Source of the DNA: Sabellastarte sp. h YS-2021
Taxonomy: Eukaryota; Annelida; Polychaeta; Sabellida; Sabellidae
Length of the DNA: 64,000 nt
Direction of reading: 5' to 3'
Assembly: GCA_964017235.1 (NCBI GenBank)
Contig: OZ024933.1
Span: forward strand, 62,044,255-62,108,254
Positions 21,889-32,749 of this stretch are shown piece after piece (the stretch's first letter is position 1; each line of letters starts with the position of its first letter). The position numbers and the translations under genes are program-made. The notes beneath the pieces are model-generated. The model was not told the origin of the DNA, did no database searches, and saw only the letters and a program-made list of their open reading frames with translations.

Positions 21889-22030
21889 TAAACTAGTGGA
21901 TGAGCAGGTTTGGCACCTAATCACAGGCTGTCACCTCTTTGTGGATTCGACCCCCATAAGTGGCAATGCTGAGGACCTGTCCCAATATGACCCTGGCTGT
22001 TGAACAGGACATAACACCCCAACTTTGACC
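21889..22030 (+). mobile_element. SINE-B copy, fullest in the window
   Basis: Head 'gtggatgagcaggtttggca' and 'cctaatcacaggctgtcacc', B-box-like GTGGATTCGACCCCC, body 'gctgaggacctgtcccaata' and tail 'aacaccccaactttgacc'. Other copies lie at 15211, 26881, 32750, 38229 and 51323, all on the + strand. Confidence 0.75.
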
Positions 22031-22039
22031 TTCATAACT

Positions 22040-22400
22040 TCATTGGCGCATACCGAGTTTATGATAGAAAAAGACCAAAATTGTTCTGAAGATTCATTTC
22101 ATCATGTGACTTGCAAATTTCTGCTTTTAGGTTTATGGTTTATTGCCCTGATGTCAAGAAAAGACCTATGAAAATAACTCCAAAGCTTTACTTGATAAAT
22201 TTATTTGATTTGGGGATACTTTGGGCCATATTATTCAATTTTCAGTATCACCTTCATAGAATTCCAAATTTTCCAAACAATTTTCCTAGCCAACAATTTT
22301 ACATATAAGGGAAACATAATTTAATATCTGTCATACTGCTAAAAAGTAAAACACATTATTACAGTCAAAAAATAACAAGCAATATTTGGCTAAAAAATTG
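22040..22400. other. Short unique stretch before the LINE
   Basis: No gene or repeat recognised. Confidence 0.4.
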
Positions 22401-22563
22401 AGGTTTATTTATAATAATAATAATAATAGTAGGATTTATATAGCGCAAAATTGATACAAATCCTCTAATGCGCTTGAGTCCAAGAAGGGAGAGTCCAGGG
22501 ACAGACATCTAAAAAGCGCCCGCCAGGGTATAACTAAGGTGGGGGGTATGCCAGCCTAAACAA

Positions 22564-23598
22564 CTAGGTCTTTAGCTGGCTTCTGAAACCATCTATTGTT
22601 TGCTGAGATCTGACAGTCTGTGGCAGCTTGTTCCATTCAGCTGGTGCAACTACTGCAAAGCCACGCCTTCCTATGTGCTTATTAGGGCGGGTTGAGGAGA
22701 AAGATAGCCTGTTGCCACGAGTGAGACTGCTCGATCTTATTAAAGCTGAAAGATACGGGGGCTGTGAAATAGCATTGAGTACCAAAAGGTTGTACTTAAA
22801 CAGGATGTGATGTTGAATTGGGAGCCAGTGGAGTTTTTTCAAAAAGGGTGTAACATGACTCATTTTGTCAAGTCTGAAGATGATGCGGCAAAGAGCATTC
22901 TGGACTCTCTGTAGTTTGGCTATGTTGGACTTGCTTACCCCATAGAGTAAAGAGTTACAGTAGTCTAGACAACTACTGACCATAGCGTTTGCCAGAAGTA
23001 TTGCTGTCTCAACTCCAAGGAATTTGCGAATTTGTCGCAAATCACGAAGATGATAGTAACATGCTATGCAAACCTTGGCAACATGATTGTCAAAGGAGAT
23101 GTCTGAGTTGAAAATAACACCCAGATTTTTTACTTCCACCGACGGAGAGATATTGTTTTGGAGGAATGGAACAGGGAAATTTGGTGCAAGCGACTCTCTG
23201 ATGGCTTTTTGACCTATAATGATAAATTTGTTTTTTTCTGGGTTTAGTTTTAGTTTGACACCGTCCATCCATTCCTGTACAGACTTGAGACACTCGGTCA
23301 GCTCTTCCATGCTAGAGTCAAAATTCCTGGAGTCAACTGCTATGTAGATCTGGGTGTCATCGGCATACAGCTGATGAGTAACATTGAATTTTGAAATAAC
23401 TTGACTGAGGGGAATAGTGTAGAGGGTGAAAAGGAGAGGACCCAGTACAGAGCCTTGGGGGACTCCGAAAGGGAGAATTACCGCCTCAGAGAAACTATCA
23501 CCTATTTTAATTTTTTGTTTACGGTTTGAAAGATACGATTCGATCCATGACAAAACAGTACCATCTAGACCAAACCAGTCATGCAAGCAGTCATACAA
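22564..23598 (-). pseudogene. LINE ORF2 fragment, C-terminal half of reverse transcriptase
   Basis: 344 residues. PFGVPQGSVLGPLLFTLY (about 43-60) is RT motif B. YADD at 78-81 is the catalytic motif C, intact. Then come CLDYCNSLLYGV, LQRVQNALCR, LHWLPI and the terminal APAEWNKLPQTVRSQ...FRSQLKT block, typical of the CR1/L2 C-terminus. Split from its first half by a frameshift, so it is dead as one protein. Confidence 0.92.
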
Positions 23599-23645
23599 AA
23601 GAGAGTGATCAATTGTATCAAACGATGCCGATAGGTCTAATAATG

Positions 23646-24314
23646 TTAGGCCACTGCCTTTCCTGAGTCCACTGAGAGAGCTATATCATTTTGAATCTTC
23701 AACAATGCGGTTTCAGTGGAGTGGGAACTCTTATAAGCAGACTGGTTGACATTTAAGAGCCCCTCGTGCGAAATAAATTCATTTAGATGCTTTGCCACCA
23801 CCTTCTCAATAAGTTTAGATATAAAGCTGAGGTTTGACACCGGCCTGTAGTTTTTGAGGATATTTCTATTAAGGCTCAGCTTCTTTTGAAGGGGGGTGAC
23901 ATATGCCATCTTAAAACAGTTGGGGAAAGTACCTTCTGTGATTGAATAATTTACAATTTTAGTGATGGGGGTGATGAGAATATCAGCACACTCCTTGACC
24001 AGTGACGTCGGAATCGGGTCAAGGTCACATGATTTGGATGGTGAGGACTTTAGAATTTTGAGTAGTTCTTCCTCGGACACAGGTGTGAAAGAGGACAGAG
24101 TATTTTTAGTGGGGTTGGGTCTAGTAACTGAAGATGGTATTGATGACTGCAGTGTGGATCTTATCTTGAGGATTTTGTCATAGAAGAACTTGCAGAAAGT
24201 GTTCGCAAGGTCAGTTTTATTTGTGTAGTCTGGTAGAACAGCAACAGAGGACCTGTGTAAGATCTTTTTGAAACAGTTCCACAGAGCCTTGGGATTTCCT
24301 TGGTTTTCAGCCAC
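23646..24314 (-). pseudogene. LINE ORF2 fragment, N-terminal half of reverse transcriptase
   Basis: 222 residues. DLDPIPTSLVKE (about 97-108) and NYRPVSNLSFISKLIEKVVA are the early RT blocks of CR1/L2 elements, and SAYKSSHSTETALLKIQ precedes motif A. The frame ends in a stop at AVA, where an indel moves the continuation (LTLLDLSASFDTIDH) to another frame. No endonuclease domain upstream. Confidence 0.9.
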
Positions 24315-24544
24315 AATGTTGGAATAATGATTGCATTTGGACTTATCATATTCTATTGCATATTGAACTACTTTGGATATTTTCTACAGAGGCTTTGTTT
24401 GGTAACTATCCTAACTTAACCTTACTTTTTCAGAAATGTTTTTGGAAAGGTGACATCTTGGGTGCCACCTTATTCAGTGGTAGTGCAGAAGACTTGTCTG
24501 GTTAACATTTTGACTGGTCACCTTTGACATAGTTACGAATCTTA

Positions 24545-24600
24545 GTTCCCGCCAGTTTTAGGTTTCTTCACTTTAAATGTAAAATTCAAACTGGCAGGAA
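24545..24600. repeat. Small inverted repeat upstream of the recombinase
   Basis: TTCCCGCCAGTTT and AAACTGGCAGGAA pair with one mismatch across a ~30-bp loop. Possibly part of the recombinase-bearing element; role unknown. Confidence 0.45.
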
Positions 24601-24698
24601 GCCATATTCTTTATAAAATAATTCAAATGTTTTCTTTTATATTTTAGTGTTTTACAATCATTTTACTGAATTTTTTACATGGACAAAAACTTTAAACA

Positions 24699-25707
24699 GT
24701 GATGGAACAGTACTATTGTCATGTTGTGATGGTTGTTCCTAAGGTGCTGGAAGGACTTTCAGCTAGAGCTTCACACAGATTAGATTCAGCATATGCTCAT
24801 TCAACTGATAAAGCCTATGATTTTAAATTCAGGAATTTCCTGGCTTTTTGCTGCTTTGCATCTGTAAATTTGTCTACCATATGAGTTTAAGTCCTTCTCA
24901 CATTCTTGGAATTTCTTGTTTTCAACCAAGTCTCTCATACTGGTATAGCTGCATACTTATCTGCAATTAGATCAAAACTTTCAAACCTTGGGTTCGACAT
25001 CACCCCTTTCCATCACCCAAGAGTTACTGTGTTCCTTAAAGCAGTCAGAAAGCATGTACCAATCAATCCTAATATCAAATCAGTCATTGATATTCCTACA
25101 TTGGTAAGGATAATTCATCAATGTGACAGATCATACATGGGCATAGTATTTAAAGCAGCGTTCTTACTGTCATTTTTCAGTTTCCTTCGTATTTTGAATC
25201 TGGCTCCCCATTCAATCTCTGCTTTTGACCCCCTAAAACAACTCACTAGAGAAGATATTATATTTGCACCTCCCGGTGCCATTATCATAATCAAGTGGTC
25301 TAAAACACTACAATTTCGGGATACAAATTAAGTTGTTGAAAATCCCTCTCTTGGTTCTGAATTATGTCCCATTTCCCCTCTTAAGTCTCCTTAAATTCAC
25401 TCCTTCTGGAAAAAACCTTCCCTTGTTTCAAATCCATCGCCATGGGAAATGGGTTCCCCTGTCCAATTCCAGACTAAGAAAACAACTGTCAAACATTCGT
25501 AACCTTTTAGGTTTGCAAAACAAGAACATTACTTTCCATTCCTTTAGGCGCTCGGGTGCAACCTGGGCCTATAATGCAAACATCCCAATTCAACATACAA
25601 AAAGTCAAGGCACTTGGACCCCAGATACAGTTTGGTCCTACATTGTTCAAGATCAGAATGCCTCTGAGTTGGTTGCAACTACTTTTCAAAAAGTACTTTC
25701 CTCCTAG
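24699..25707 (+). pseudogene. Tyrosine recombinase fossil (Crypton/DIRS-like integrase)
   Basis: Three ORF pieces (24699-24884, 24906-25331, 25333-25707) read as one protein, broken by in-frame stops near 24884 and a frameshift near 25331. The N-terminal part has the SAM-like core-binding pattern (LDSAYAHSTDKAYDFKFRNF). The second piece holds the catalytic Arg in FLRILNLAPHS (residue 95) and Lys in IIIIKWSKTLQ (130). The third holds HSFR (69-72) and the nucleophile in WSYI (Tyr 93). All catalytic positions are recognisable. There is no RT nearby, so it may be a Crypton-type element or a solo recombinase repeat rather than a full DIRS. Confidence 0.82.
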
Positions 25708-25744
25708 CCTACTCCTACCTGGGCATTGGGGTATGGTTCAGAAT

Positions 25745-26460
25745 TAGAACTAAACTAATTTTCTTAAATCACATAGTTTTTACATTTCATGCACATTTAG
25801 ATACAATTTAAACACTTCAATGTAATTGGAATATGTTATTTTGTGTAATTACAGTTATTTCCTAATCTCTTAAAATTACAGTCAAAAGGTAATTATGTAC
25901 ATTAACCTGTGATTGGTTCCAATTTAAATTCTAATTTAACAGTACTATCTTAGGTAAATCTGGTAATTCTAGTTGGTAACATTAACATAAAAACCACACA
26001 TAATGTGTAGTAACTACTTATCTTAAGGTCACCATGGAATATTCACATCTTACTTTGATTACATTCAGGTGACCCTAACTTGTATAAGTTAATGGTGAAA
26101 TCATATAGATCTGCATGTGTATGATGTAAAATATTGTGCTAAGGTCACCTTGTTTTGTGCATTCTATAACTTAAGGTGACCTTATGTTGCTGTGTAAATA
26201 AATGATAGTTTTTAACATAGAATAAAATTAATATTTCTCCAAGTTGTTGCTTTATCACTGTGTCTTAAGTTCTTAACATGGGCCACTGTACTGACGTTGA
26301 CATAATTCTTGTGAACACGACACAGGCTCAGTACACTTTGGATGTTATTATTTATTTGGTCAAAGTGGCTTGTCTTATGTTAAACCAACAGCCCACTTGT
26401 GTGTGTGTCATTGCCTTAAACAAGCAATGTAATTCTTGGATTTGAATAAATGGCAGAATT
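25745..26460. other. Gene-less stretch with AGGTCACC-type motifs
   Basis: No ORF of note. Between 26029 and 26185, four AGGTCACC/GGTGACC(T) words occur (about 26030, 26070, 26143, 26175), resembling nuclear-receptor half sites. Function not supported by anything else. Confidence 0.4.
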
Positions 26461-26494
26461 TTAGTGTCACATATGCAATGCAAGGGGTATAGTG

Positions 26495-26700
26495 AATATA
26501 TATCATATATCTCTAAAACTGTTGTCAAAACAATATATTCACCTCTCTTTGATGTTTCTCTACGCTACAAAAGAGAATTTTTATGTATCTCTAAAATAGT
26601 TGTCAAAACAATTAGGATATTTGGTCCCCAGTTTTTATGTGTACTGCAAAATAAGCTGTCACGTGCCTCAAAAATATTATTGTCAAAACAATGTGGATGC
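26495..26700 (+). repeat. Short degenerate tandem repeat
   Basis: Three copies of 'ctctaaaactgttgtcaaaa'/'tattgtcaaaacaatgtgg', about 70-90 bp apart. Confidence 0.5.
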
Positions 26701-26880
26701 CTTTTGTTTACTGGATATATAGGGTGATGAAACAAAATATTGCACTAAGAAAAACACATTTTATTGCCTGGAATATCTGTAACCTTGTAATTTTGTTTTC
26801 TTTTGGTACTGTAAATCTGCATTTTAATTTTTTATTTAGAAATTTTATTATTTCAATAAAACAATATACTGTTACTGGAA

Positions 26881-26965
26881 ATGGATAACCACAAGTGATA
26901 GTGCTGAGGGTCTGTCTCAATATTGCCTTAGCTGTTGAAGGGGGCCTAAAAAACACCCAACTAGT
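26881..26965 (+). mobile_element. SINE-B fragment
   Basis: 'gataaccacaagtgatagtg', 'ctgagggtctgtctcaatat' and 'acacccaactag' follow the SINE-B body. Head absent. Confidence 0.5.
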
Positions 26966-27221
26966 AAAAATGGATAATGCATGTATTTTGTGTCTGTCCG
27001 GAGACAAGATAATCTGTGAGTATATTTATACTCTTGATTGTTTGTTTTTTTATTGCTAAATTTCATCACATTATTTTATTAAGGGGTATACTTACATGTG
27101 TAATACATATACAGCTGCATTATTGCAGTTTGATTACCATATATTGTTCCTATCATAGAGTGTGACAACAACTGACATGTCACCAATAGTATATATTTAT
27201 GTTGTATTGAATGTGGATAAC

Positions 27222-27380
27222 CATTGAATGTATACATTCAATGGCACAAACTATTGAATGTGTACATTCAATGGGCAAATCATTGAATGTATACATATAA
27301 TGGCTGAACTGTGGAATGTGTACATTCAATGGCTAAAATCATTGAATGTGTACATTCAATGACCCAAGCCATGGAATGTA
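27222..27380 (+). repeat. Left palindrome cluster, about 30-bp period
   Basis: Units start near 27222, 27252, 27281, 27311, 27340 and 27370. Each is CATTGAATGT + 2 nt + ACATTCAATG (10-bp arms, centre TA or GT) followed by a 7-9-nt spacer such as GCTAAAAT. The last copy is half. Confidence 0.92.
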
Positions 27381-27839
27381 TAAATAATTAAATATGAAAA
27401 GCTGATACTGATTGAAAAGACTTAGTTTATAACCTATATTGGATATTTTTAGCATAATAATAAGTGATTAAATTAATAGGAATAAAAGTGTTACATTTCA
27501 GGAGTGACATAAAGAAGGATGAATCTAGAACATTAAAATGAATAAACATATATGTAATGACATAAATTTTAAAAATTGTACGCAATAAAAGTCATATATC
27601 TCATTGGATTATTTATGATGCATCAAGCCTTTCTGATCAAAGTCATTACAAAAACTATATAATAAGCTTTACTTTAATCCACAAATATTGAAATATTTGG
27701 CCTCCCAGTGAAAGGATGAAAGAAAAATAGTTCAAGCCTGAGTAGTTACTTTTTGGTCTTTCACTGTATGATTCTAATATGTGATAGCAAGTAATTCATC
27801 TAATTAAGTGTGAAATTTGGGTATTTAATTGTAACAAGA

Positions 27840-28600
27840 CCACTGCCGTGGTATGATCTCCCACCGCACTACATCAAAAAGTAGGTGAACAACATATTTG
27901 ACAAAACTCCTATATGGTTATCATTAAAAATTGACAAAGTAGTTATTACTCACTTAGCTATGGAGATACACTTCCAAACTAGTGACCATGTTGTAGCTGT
28001 GGAGATAGTAGCTGAACAACATATTTGAACAAAATTGTGTAGCTGCAATACTTTTGAAGATATAAGCCATTTACTCATTATGGTTATCATCAAAGTAGCT
28101 ATTACTCAGTTAGCTATGGAGTTACAGCTGTGAAAATTCACAATACAGTATATCCAAAAGATAGGTGAACAACATATTCGACAAAAATCCTCTATATTCA
28201 ATAGTTTTTGAGTTATAAATGACTTGCTCAATGGTCAGATGTTAAACTTAGTATAGCTATTACTCAGTTAGCTATGGTGCTACACCTTGGACACCTCACC
28301 ATGATATAGTACATGAAGGAGTTGTTGAACAACATATTTCAGGCCAATATTGTAAGTAACAGTTACAAAGACAAAATCAATTTACTCATTTTGCTCATTG
28401 TTAATAACAGAAAATAGCTATTACTCACTTAGCTATGAAGATAGAACCCTAAAAATGGTACCATCTTGTAGGCATGGAGAAAGTAGCTGAACAATGTATT
28501 TTACAGAAACACTCTAAATGCAGTCGTTTTGGAGTTATGAGCACTTTACTCAAAGTAGCCACCATTGTTATTACTCACTTAGCTATGGTCCTAGGTGTGA
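27840..28600 (+). repeat. 155-bp tandem repeat, five copies
   Basis: 'attactcacttagctatgg' recurs near 27946, 28103, 28259, 28422 and 28570. Between copies lie 'gaacaacatatttgacaaaa' and 'gagttataa...actt'. Diverged units, no ORF. Confidence 0.85.
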
Positions 28601-28722
28601 AATAACAGCATCAAATGAAAGAACATAAGCAATAAGGTCATAAAAATCATTGAAAAGGCCAAGGAGAAACAACCAGTGTGATGTACAGCCCTTTATAAAA
28701 GCGTGACACACACTCTTCTGAT

Positions 28723-29511
28723 TTGCGTCGTATATATGTAGATAAGCGCAAGCATTTTGATAAAGAATACAGACGACAAAAAAGAATATATCTAGCAAAT
28801 AACCAAGCTAAACTGTGTGAACTAAAAACACATGACCCCAAAAAATTTTGGGAGGAAATATCAAAGTTGGGTCCCAAAAATAATAAAGCGCAAATCCCAA
28901 AGGAACTGGTTTTAATGGATGGTACTATTACATCAGATATTAATGTGATCCTTAAGAAATCGGAAAACGACTATAAAAACTTGTTTGGAAGTAATGTAGA
29001 AATAAATGACAGTTCTGATAACTTTGTGAAAAAAGCACAAGAGACATTAAACCAATGGGATTCAGAATATCAAAACTTACTGGTTAACATGAATGTTAGT
29101 CATTCTGTAGATAGCAATCATATTAATGATATTCTGAATGGTAATATCACATTAGAAGAAGTTAACATGGCTATAAAAGCTGCTAAAAATGGTAAAGCAG
29201 TAGGAATTGATAATATCCCAAATGAAATTTTAAAATGTAAAACAATTAACATTGTGTTACAAAAACTCTTTAATTTTTGTTTTCATTCTGGTATGGTTCC
29301 TAACATTTGGTCAAAAACTTTACTGTGTCCCATTGTAAAACCAGGTAAAGATCCCAGAATCCCGACAAACTGTAGGGGTATCTCATTAATATCAACTGTT
29401 TCAAAAGTATTTTCATCAATCTTAAACACAAGATTAACAAAATTTGTCGATTCAAATAATGTACTTTGTGAGGAACAAAATGGTTTCAGAAAAATGAGGT
29501 CATGTATTTAA
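28723..29511 (+). pseudogene. LINE ORF2, linker and early RT (ends at internal stop)
   Basis: 262 residues. The basic start (RKHFDKEYRRQKRIYLANNQ) is the linker between endonuclease and RT. KFWEEISKLGPK follows, then ITLEEVNMAIKAAKNGKAVG and IDNIPNEILK, the standard LINE RT entry block (AIxxAKNGKAxGxDxIPxE). CRGISLISTVSKVFSSIL and EEQNGFRKMRSCI close it. The next codon is TAA, then the same frame goes on in the following ORF. Confidence 0.9.
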
Positions 29512-29523
29512 CATATATATACT

Positions 29524-31056
29524 TTGTCTACAATTATCAAAATGAAAAGGAAAATTAACAAGTCTGTCTTTGTCTGTTTCATTGATTTCTCTAAGGCATT
29601 TGACTCAGTTAACAGAGACCTACTGTGGTTTTGTTTGTTAAACTATGGCATAGATGGCAAATTCCTACAGATATTAAAAGCGATGTACAAGAATGTGGAA
29701 CTGTGCGATAAGCTTCATGATCATTTAACAAATTGGTTTGGTTCATCCGTGGGGGTCCGGCAGGGTGATGCACTATCACCAATGTTATTTAATTTATTCG
29801 TGAATAATTTAGCATCAGAAGTAAAGTCCTTAAACTGTGGTGTCAAACTAGGAGACACAACCATATCAATTCTTTTATATGCTGATGATATAGCTCTAAT
29901 TTCTGAATCAGAAGATTCGCTACAGAGAATGCTGGATGTGGTAAATAATTGGTGTCAAAAATGGCAATTAAATATAAACTGTACCAAAACAGAAATTATT
30001 CACTTCAGGAAAATGTCAGAAAATGAAAGTGAATTTGAATTTAAAATTGGGAACAATATCATCCAAAATGTTAATAGATATAAATACCTTGGAGTGGAAT
30101 TGAATTACTGTTTAAATTTCACGGAAACTGTGAATACATTAGCTACTGCTAGTAGCAGGTCACTAGGTAGTCTTGTCCATAAATATTATAGTTCAAATGG
30201 GCTATACTCAAATACCTATAAAACTTTATATGATGCAACGGTCTGTAAGATTATGGATTATGGTTCAGCAGTATGGGGTGGTCCACTATATAGTAAATGT
30301 GATATGGTACAGCAAAGAGCAATGAGAACCATATTAGGTGTTGGCAGGCAAACTCCTATCCCCTTTTTATATTTTGATTTAGGTTGGACTCCACCAAATA
30401 TACGACAAAAATTGGAGACTATTAGGCTGTGGTACCACATAATAAATTCACCAGATTATCGATTACCAAAGCGTATTTTTACATTGGATACCACACAATG
30501 GAAAAGGGGTTTAAGGTTGATGTTTACTGGCGCAAAATTAATTAATGTATTTGATACCAACAATATTCAAGGTATGTCTTTCACTCATATATTTGATAGG
30601 ATCAAAAATTACCTTATGTCTATGTACCGAGAAAAAATGTGTAAATCAGTTGAAAAAATGTCACGACTTGCAAATTATAAAGAGTTCGACTCTGTTTTAG
30701 AAATTGAGGAAAAAATGTATGTAAATTCATGTAAAAACCGAAATAATAGGTCCATTATAGCAAAATTCAGGAGCTCTACATTTAGTAAATTAGAAATTGA
30801 AAAGGGAAGAATCAGAAATATTGAAAAAAGTTTGAGAATATGTAAACGATGTGATTCCTCCAGTATTGATGATGAAATACATGTGTTACTGTACTGTAGC
30901 AAATTTTCTCAAGAAAGAGAGCAACTGGTTTCTAAGGTTTGTAAACATGATAATACTTTTATTTCTCTCTGCCCAAAAGACAAAATGGAAATGTTGCTCA
31001 GCGATCCAACTATTGTTAATTTAACAGCCAAATTCATAGTAAAATGTAATATCTGA
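29524..31056 (+). pseudogene. LINE ORF2, catalytic RT and C-terminal domain
   Basis: 510 residues in the same frame as the preceding ORF. Motif A FIDFSKAFDSVN is at 19-30, motif B GVRQGDALSPMLFNL at 77-91, the catalytic YADD at 119-122, and thumb KYLGVELN follows. AVWGGP, QQRAMRTILGVG and LGWTP are typical of the connection region. Near the end CKRC and IHVLLYC give a CxxC-x10-12-HxxxxC finger, thought to bind nucleic acid. All RT residues look intact; only the upstream stop and missing 5' end mark it as dead. Confidence 0.9.
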
Positions 31057-31189
31057 AAGTTTCAATGTGTCTCGTAAGCCTATATAGGCTGGATGTGAAT
31101 ATTAAAGTACAACTTTTCTTTGTATTTGTAGATTGAGTATTATCACATGTGACACACAAATAAAATATCTATCTATATCTATCACACTC

Positions 31190-31262
31190 AATAACACACG
31201 AACACACGCACACACGCACGGAATGCGTTTTATAATCTCCCGCCCGGCCGGCGGGAGATAAT
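31190..31262 (+). repeat. GC-rich hairpin end of a dispersed repeat
   Basis: 'acacacgcacggaatgcgtt' then hairpin CTCCCGCC-CGGCC-GGCGGGAG (31237-31257, 8-bp perfect stem) in AT-rich surroundings. A related end without the strong hairpin lies at 45475-45540 (acacgcacggaaggtgtttc). Confidence 0.7.
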
Positions 31263-31543
31263 TAGCCCCATAGTTGCACCCCTGTATTGTTGGAGGGGTT
31301 CAGTGGGACAATATAATTAGAAAACAGATTAAGATAAACATTATTAGAAAACAAAACAGTTTTTGTTATAATGCATAACTATGTAACTGACCACAGGTAA
31401 TCAACTAATGCAAAAGTTTATTTTAAGTTTATATCAACAGATGTGATTTATTAAGAAAATGACAATAATAAGTTCTATTTCACACAATATCAGTTACTTA
31501 TTTCAATTTCTGAAGTTCATATACATATTCAATTACTATGGTT

Positions 31544-31682
31544 GTGGAATGTACACATTCCACAGTTAAACTATTGAATGTACACATTCAATGGCTGCTT
31601 GCTATTGAATGTGTAGATTCAATGGACAAGCTGTTGAATGTACACATTCAATAACTAACCCATTGAATCTACACATTCAATG
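31544..31682 (-). repeat. Right palindrome cluster, inverted
   Basis: Units start near 31544, 31573, 31602, 31632 and 31661, the same ~29-bp period and the same arms, with centre AC (the complement of GT on the left). The first unit has GGAATGT/ACATTCC arms. Confidence 0.92.
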
Positions 31683-31996
31683 GTTATCTACATTCAATAC
31701 AACATATATATATATATATATTATTTATCTACATTAAATGTAAATTTAGTCTTATAGAAGAAGTCACATTAAGACCTGCTTAAACAATTCTTATTTGTGA
31801 AACTTATTAGCTGAGACAAAAATCTCCGATTTGAGACTGAATTGGGCATAAGACTAATGTTGATACCATGCATTACTGGTGAATACCTCCACAGAATACT
31901 GGGTATTTCTGAGAAAAGGTGAAATATTTTGTTATTGTGTATCTGGGTGAAAACCATGTGTGTGTTTTTTGTGATTTTTTTGTTTTTTTTTTTTGC

Positions 31997-32011
31997 GGGG
32001 GGGGGGGGGGG
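31997..32011. repeat. G15 homopolymer after a T tract
   Basis: Poly(T) then GC then fifteen G. Such runs are unstable, so its length may be an assembly estimate. Confidence 0.85.
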
Positions 32012-32749
32012 TCACTGTATGTAAAATGGATTGGATAAATTCCCCAAAATAAAAACTTGGAAAATCCATTCTTCTCCAGGGGAATATATTTCCACACGTT
32101 TATTATAACATATGTTGACCTGTTTCAAGTTGAAATGGTGTGGATTAAGGAATATATATAGGTATGATTGGTTCAATATAGTTTTAAAGTAATGCTTTAA
32201 TCTACTTGATATGCTTGTATTATGTCACTATTATTATATATATATTTAAGGATCGGTGCTAAGCACAAATTATTTTATACAAATTGATGTTTATATTATG
32301 TATAAATATTACATGATAGTTCGAGATCATAATATTTAGCACATGGTGAGTGCAACTCGCGACAGGGAACTCGCGTCAATGAGTCGTGACACAAACATCT
32401 CCAACTCGAATTGGGGCTACACCGACTTATCCCTCATTATGTAGTGCCTGCAAGTAGTAGCTTATATAGATTGTGGTTGGCTAGTTAATAATCACACTGG
32501 TGCCTAGTGTCATAAGATATTGCTGCAACAACTGAATCCCCTATTGTAATTGGCTAATTATTCATTTCCTATTGCAGCAAAATATGTCTGATTAAGCAAA
32601 TGTCTGATAATTTCAATTGAATTTTTCACTTAACACATATAAGTTATTTATTTTTTAAATGTCTGAAACGCTGACACACCCAGTCACCCATCCAGGGGAT
32701 CTGCAAGCCATGCAGGTAGTGTTGCATGTTAGGTATATTATACAAGGAG

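Larger units (their letters stand above)
22405..24365 (-). mobile_element. CR1/L2-like non-LTR retrotransposon, 5'-truncated
   Basis: Reads right to left. It holds the second half of the element: a pre-RT region and RT motifs in the first ORF, then the rest of RT and the C-terminal domain. The apurinic endonuclease is absent. The 3' end on the minus strand is GCGCTATATAAATCC followed by an (ATT)n run (plus 22410-22435), a usual tail for CR1/L2-type elements. A frameshift near 23646 breaks the ORF. Family calls rest on the DLSASFDTIDH, PQGSVLGPLLF, YADDTQ and LHWLP motifs. Confidence 0.9.
28700..31185 (+). mobile_element. Non-LTR retrotransposon, 5'-truncated, nearly intact ORF2
   Basis: One frame runs from about 28699 to 31056, interrupted only by TAA at 29509-29511. 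The endonuclease is missing. After the stop come about 120 bp of 3' UTR, AATAAA at about 31160 and a tail of TATC repeats. The family is Jockey/I-like by RT (FIDFSKAFDSVN, GVRQGDALSPMLF, YADD), with a C-terminal CxxC...HxxxxC finger. It differs in sequence from the LINE at 22.4 kb. Confidence 0.88.
27201..31702. mobile_element. 4.5-kb composite bounded by inverted palindrome clusters
   Basis: The left end GTTGTATTGAATGTGGATAA is inverted at the right end (TTATCTACATTCAATACAAC, 31683-31702). Both ends continue into a cluster of 5-6 palindromic units (27222-27380; 31544-31682). Enclosed are a 155-bp tandem repeat and a LINE copy. Flanks are AT runs (TATATTTAT / ATATATATA), so any TA-type target duplication cannot be resolved. 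No transposase is visible. Could be a foldback element with later insertions, or two separate clusters that happen to be inverted. Confidence 0.6.

Noticed and set aside
27222..27380. CRISPR-like regular palindromic array
   Set aside because: Spacers are only 7-9 nt and similar to each other, the DNA is eukaryotic, and a matching inverted cluster exists at 31.5 kb. A transposon end fits better.
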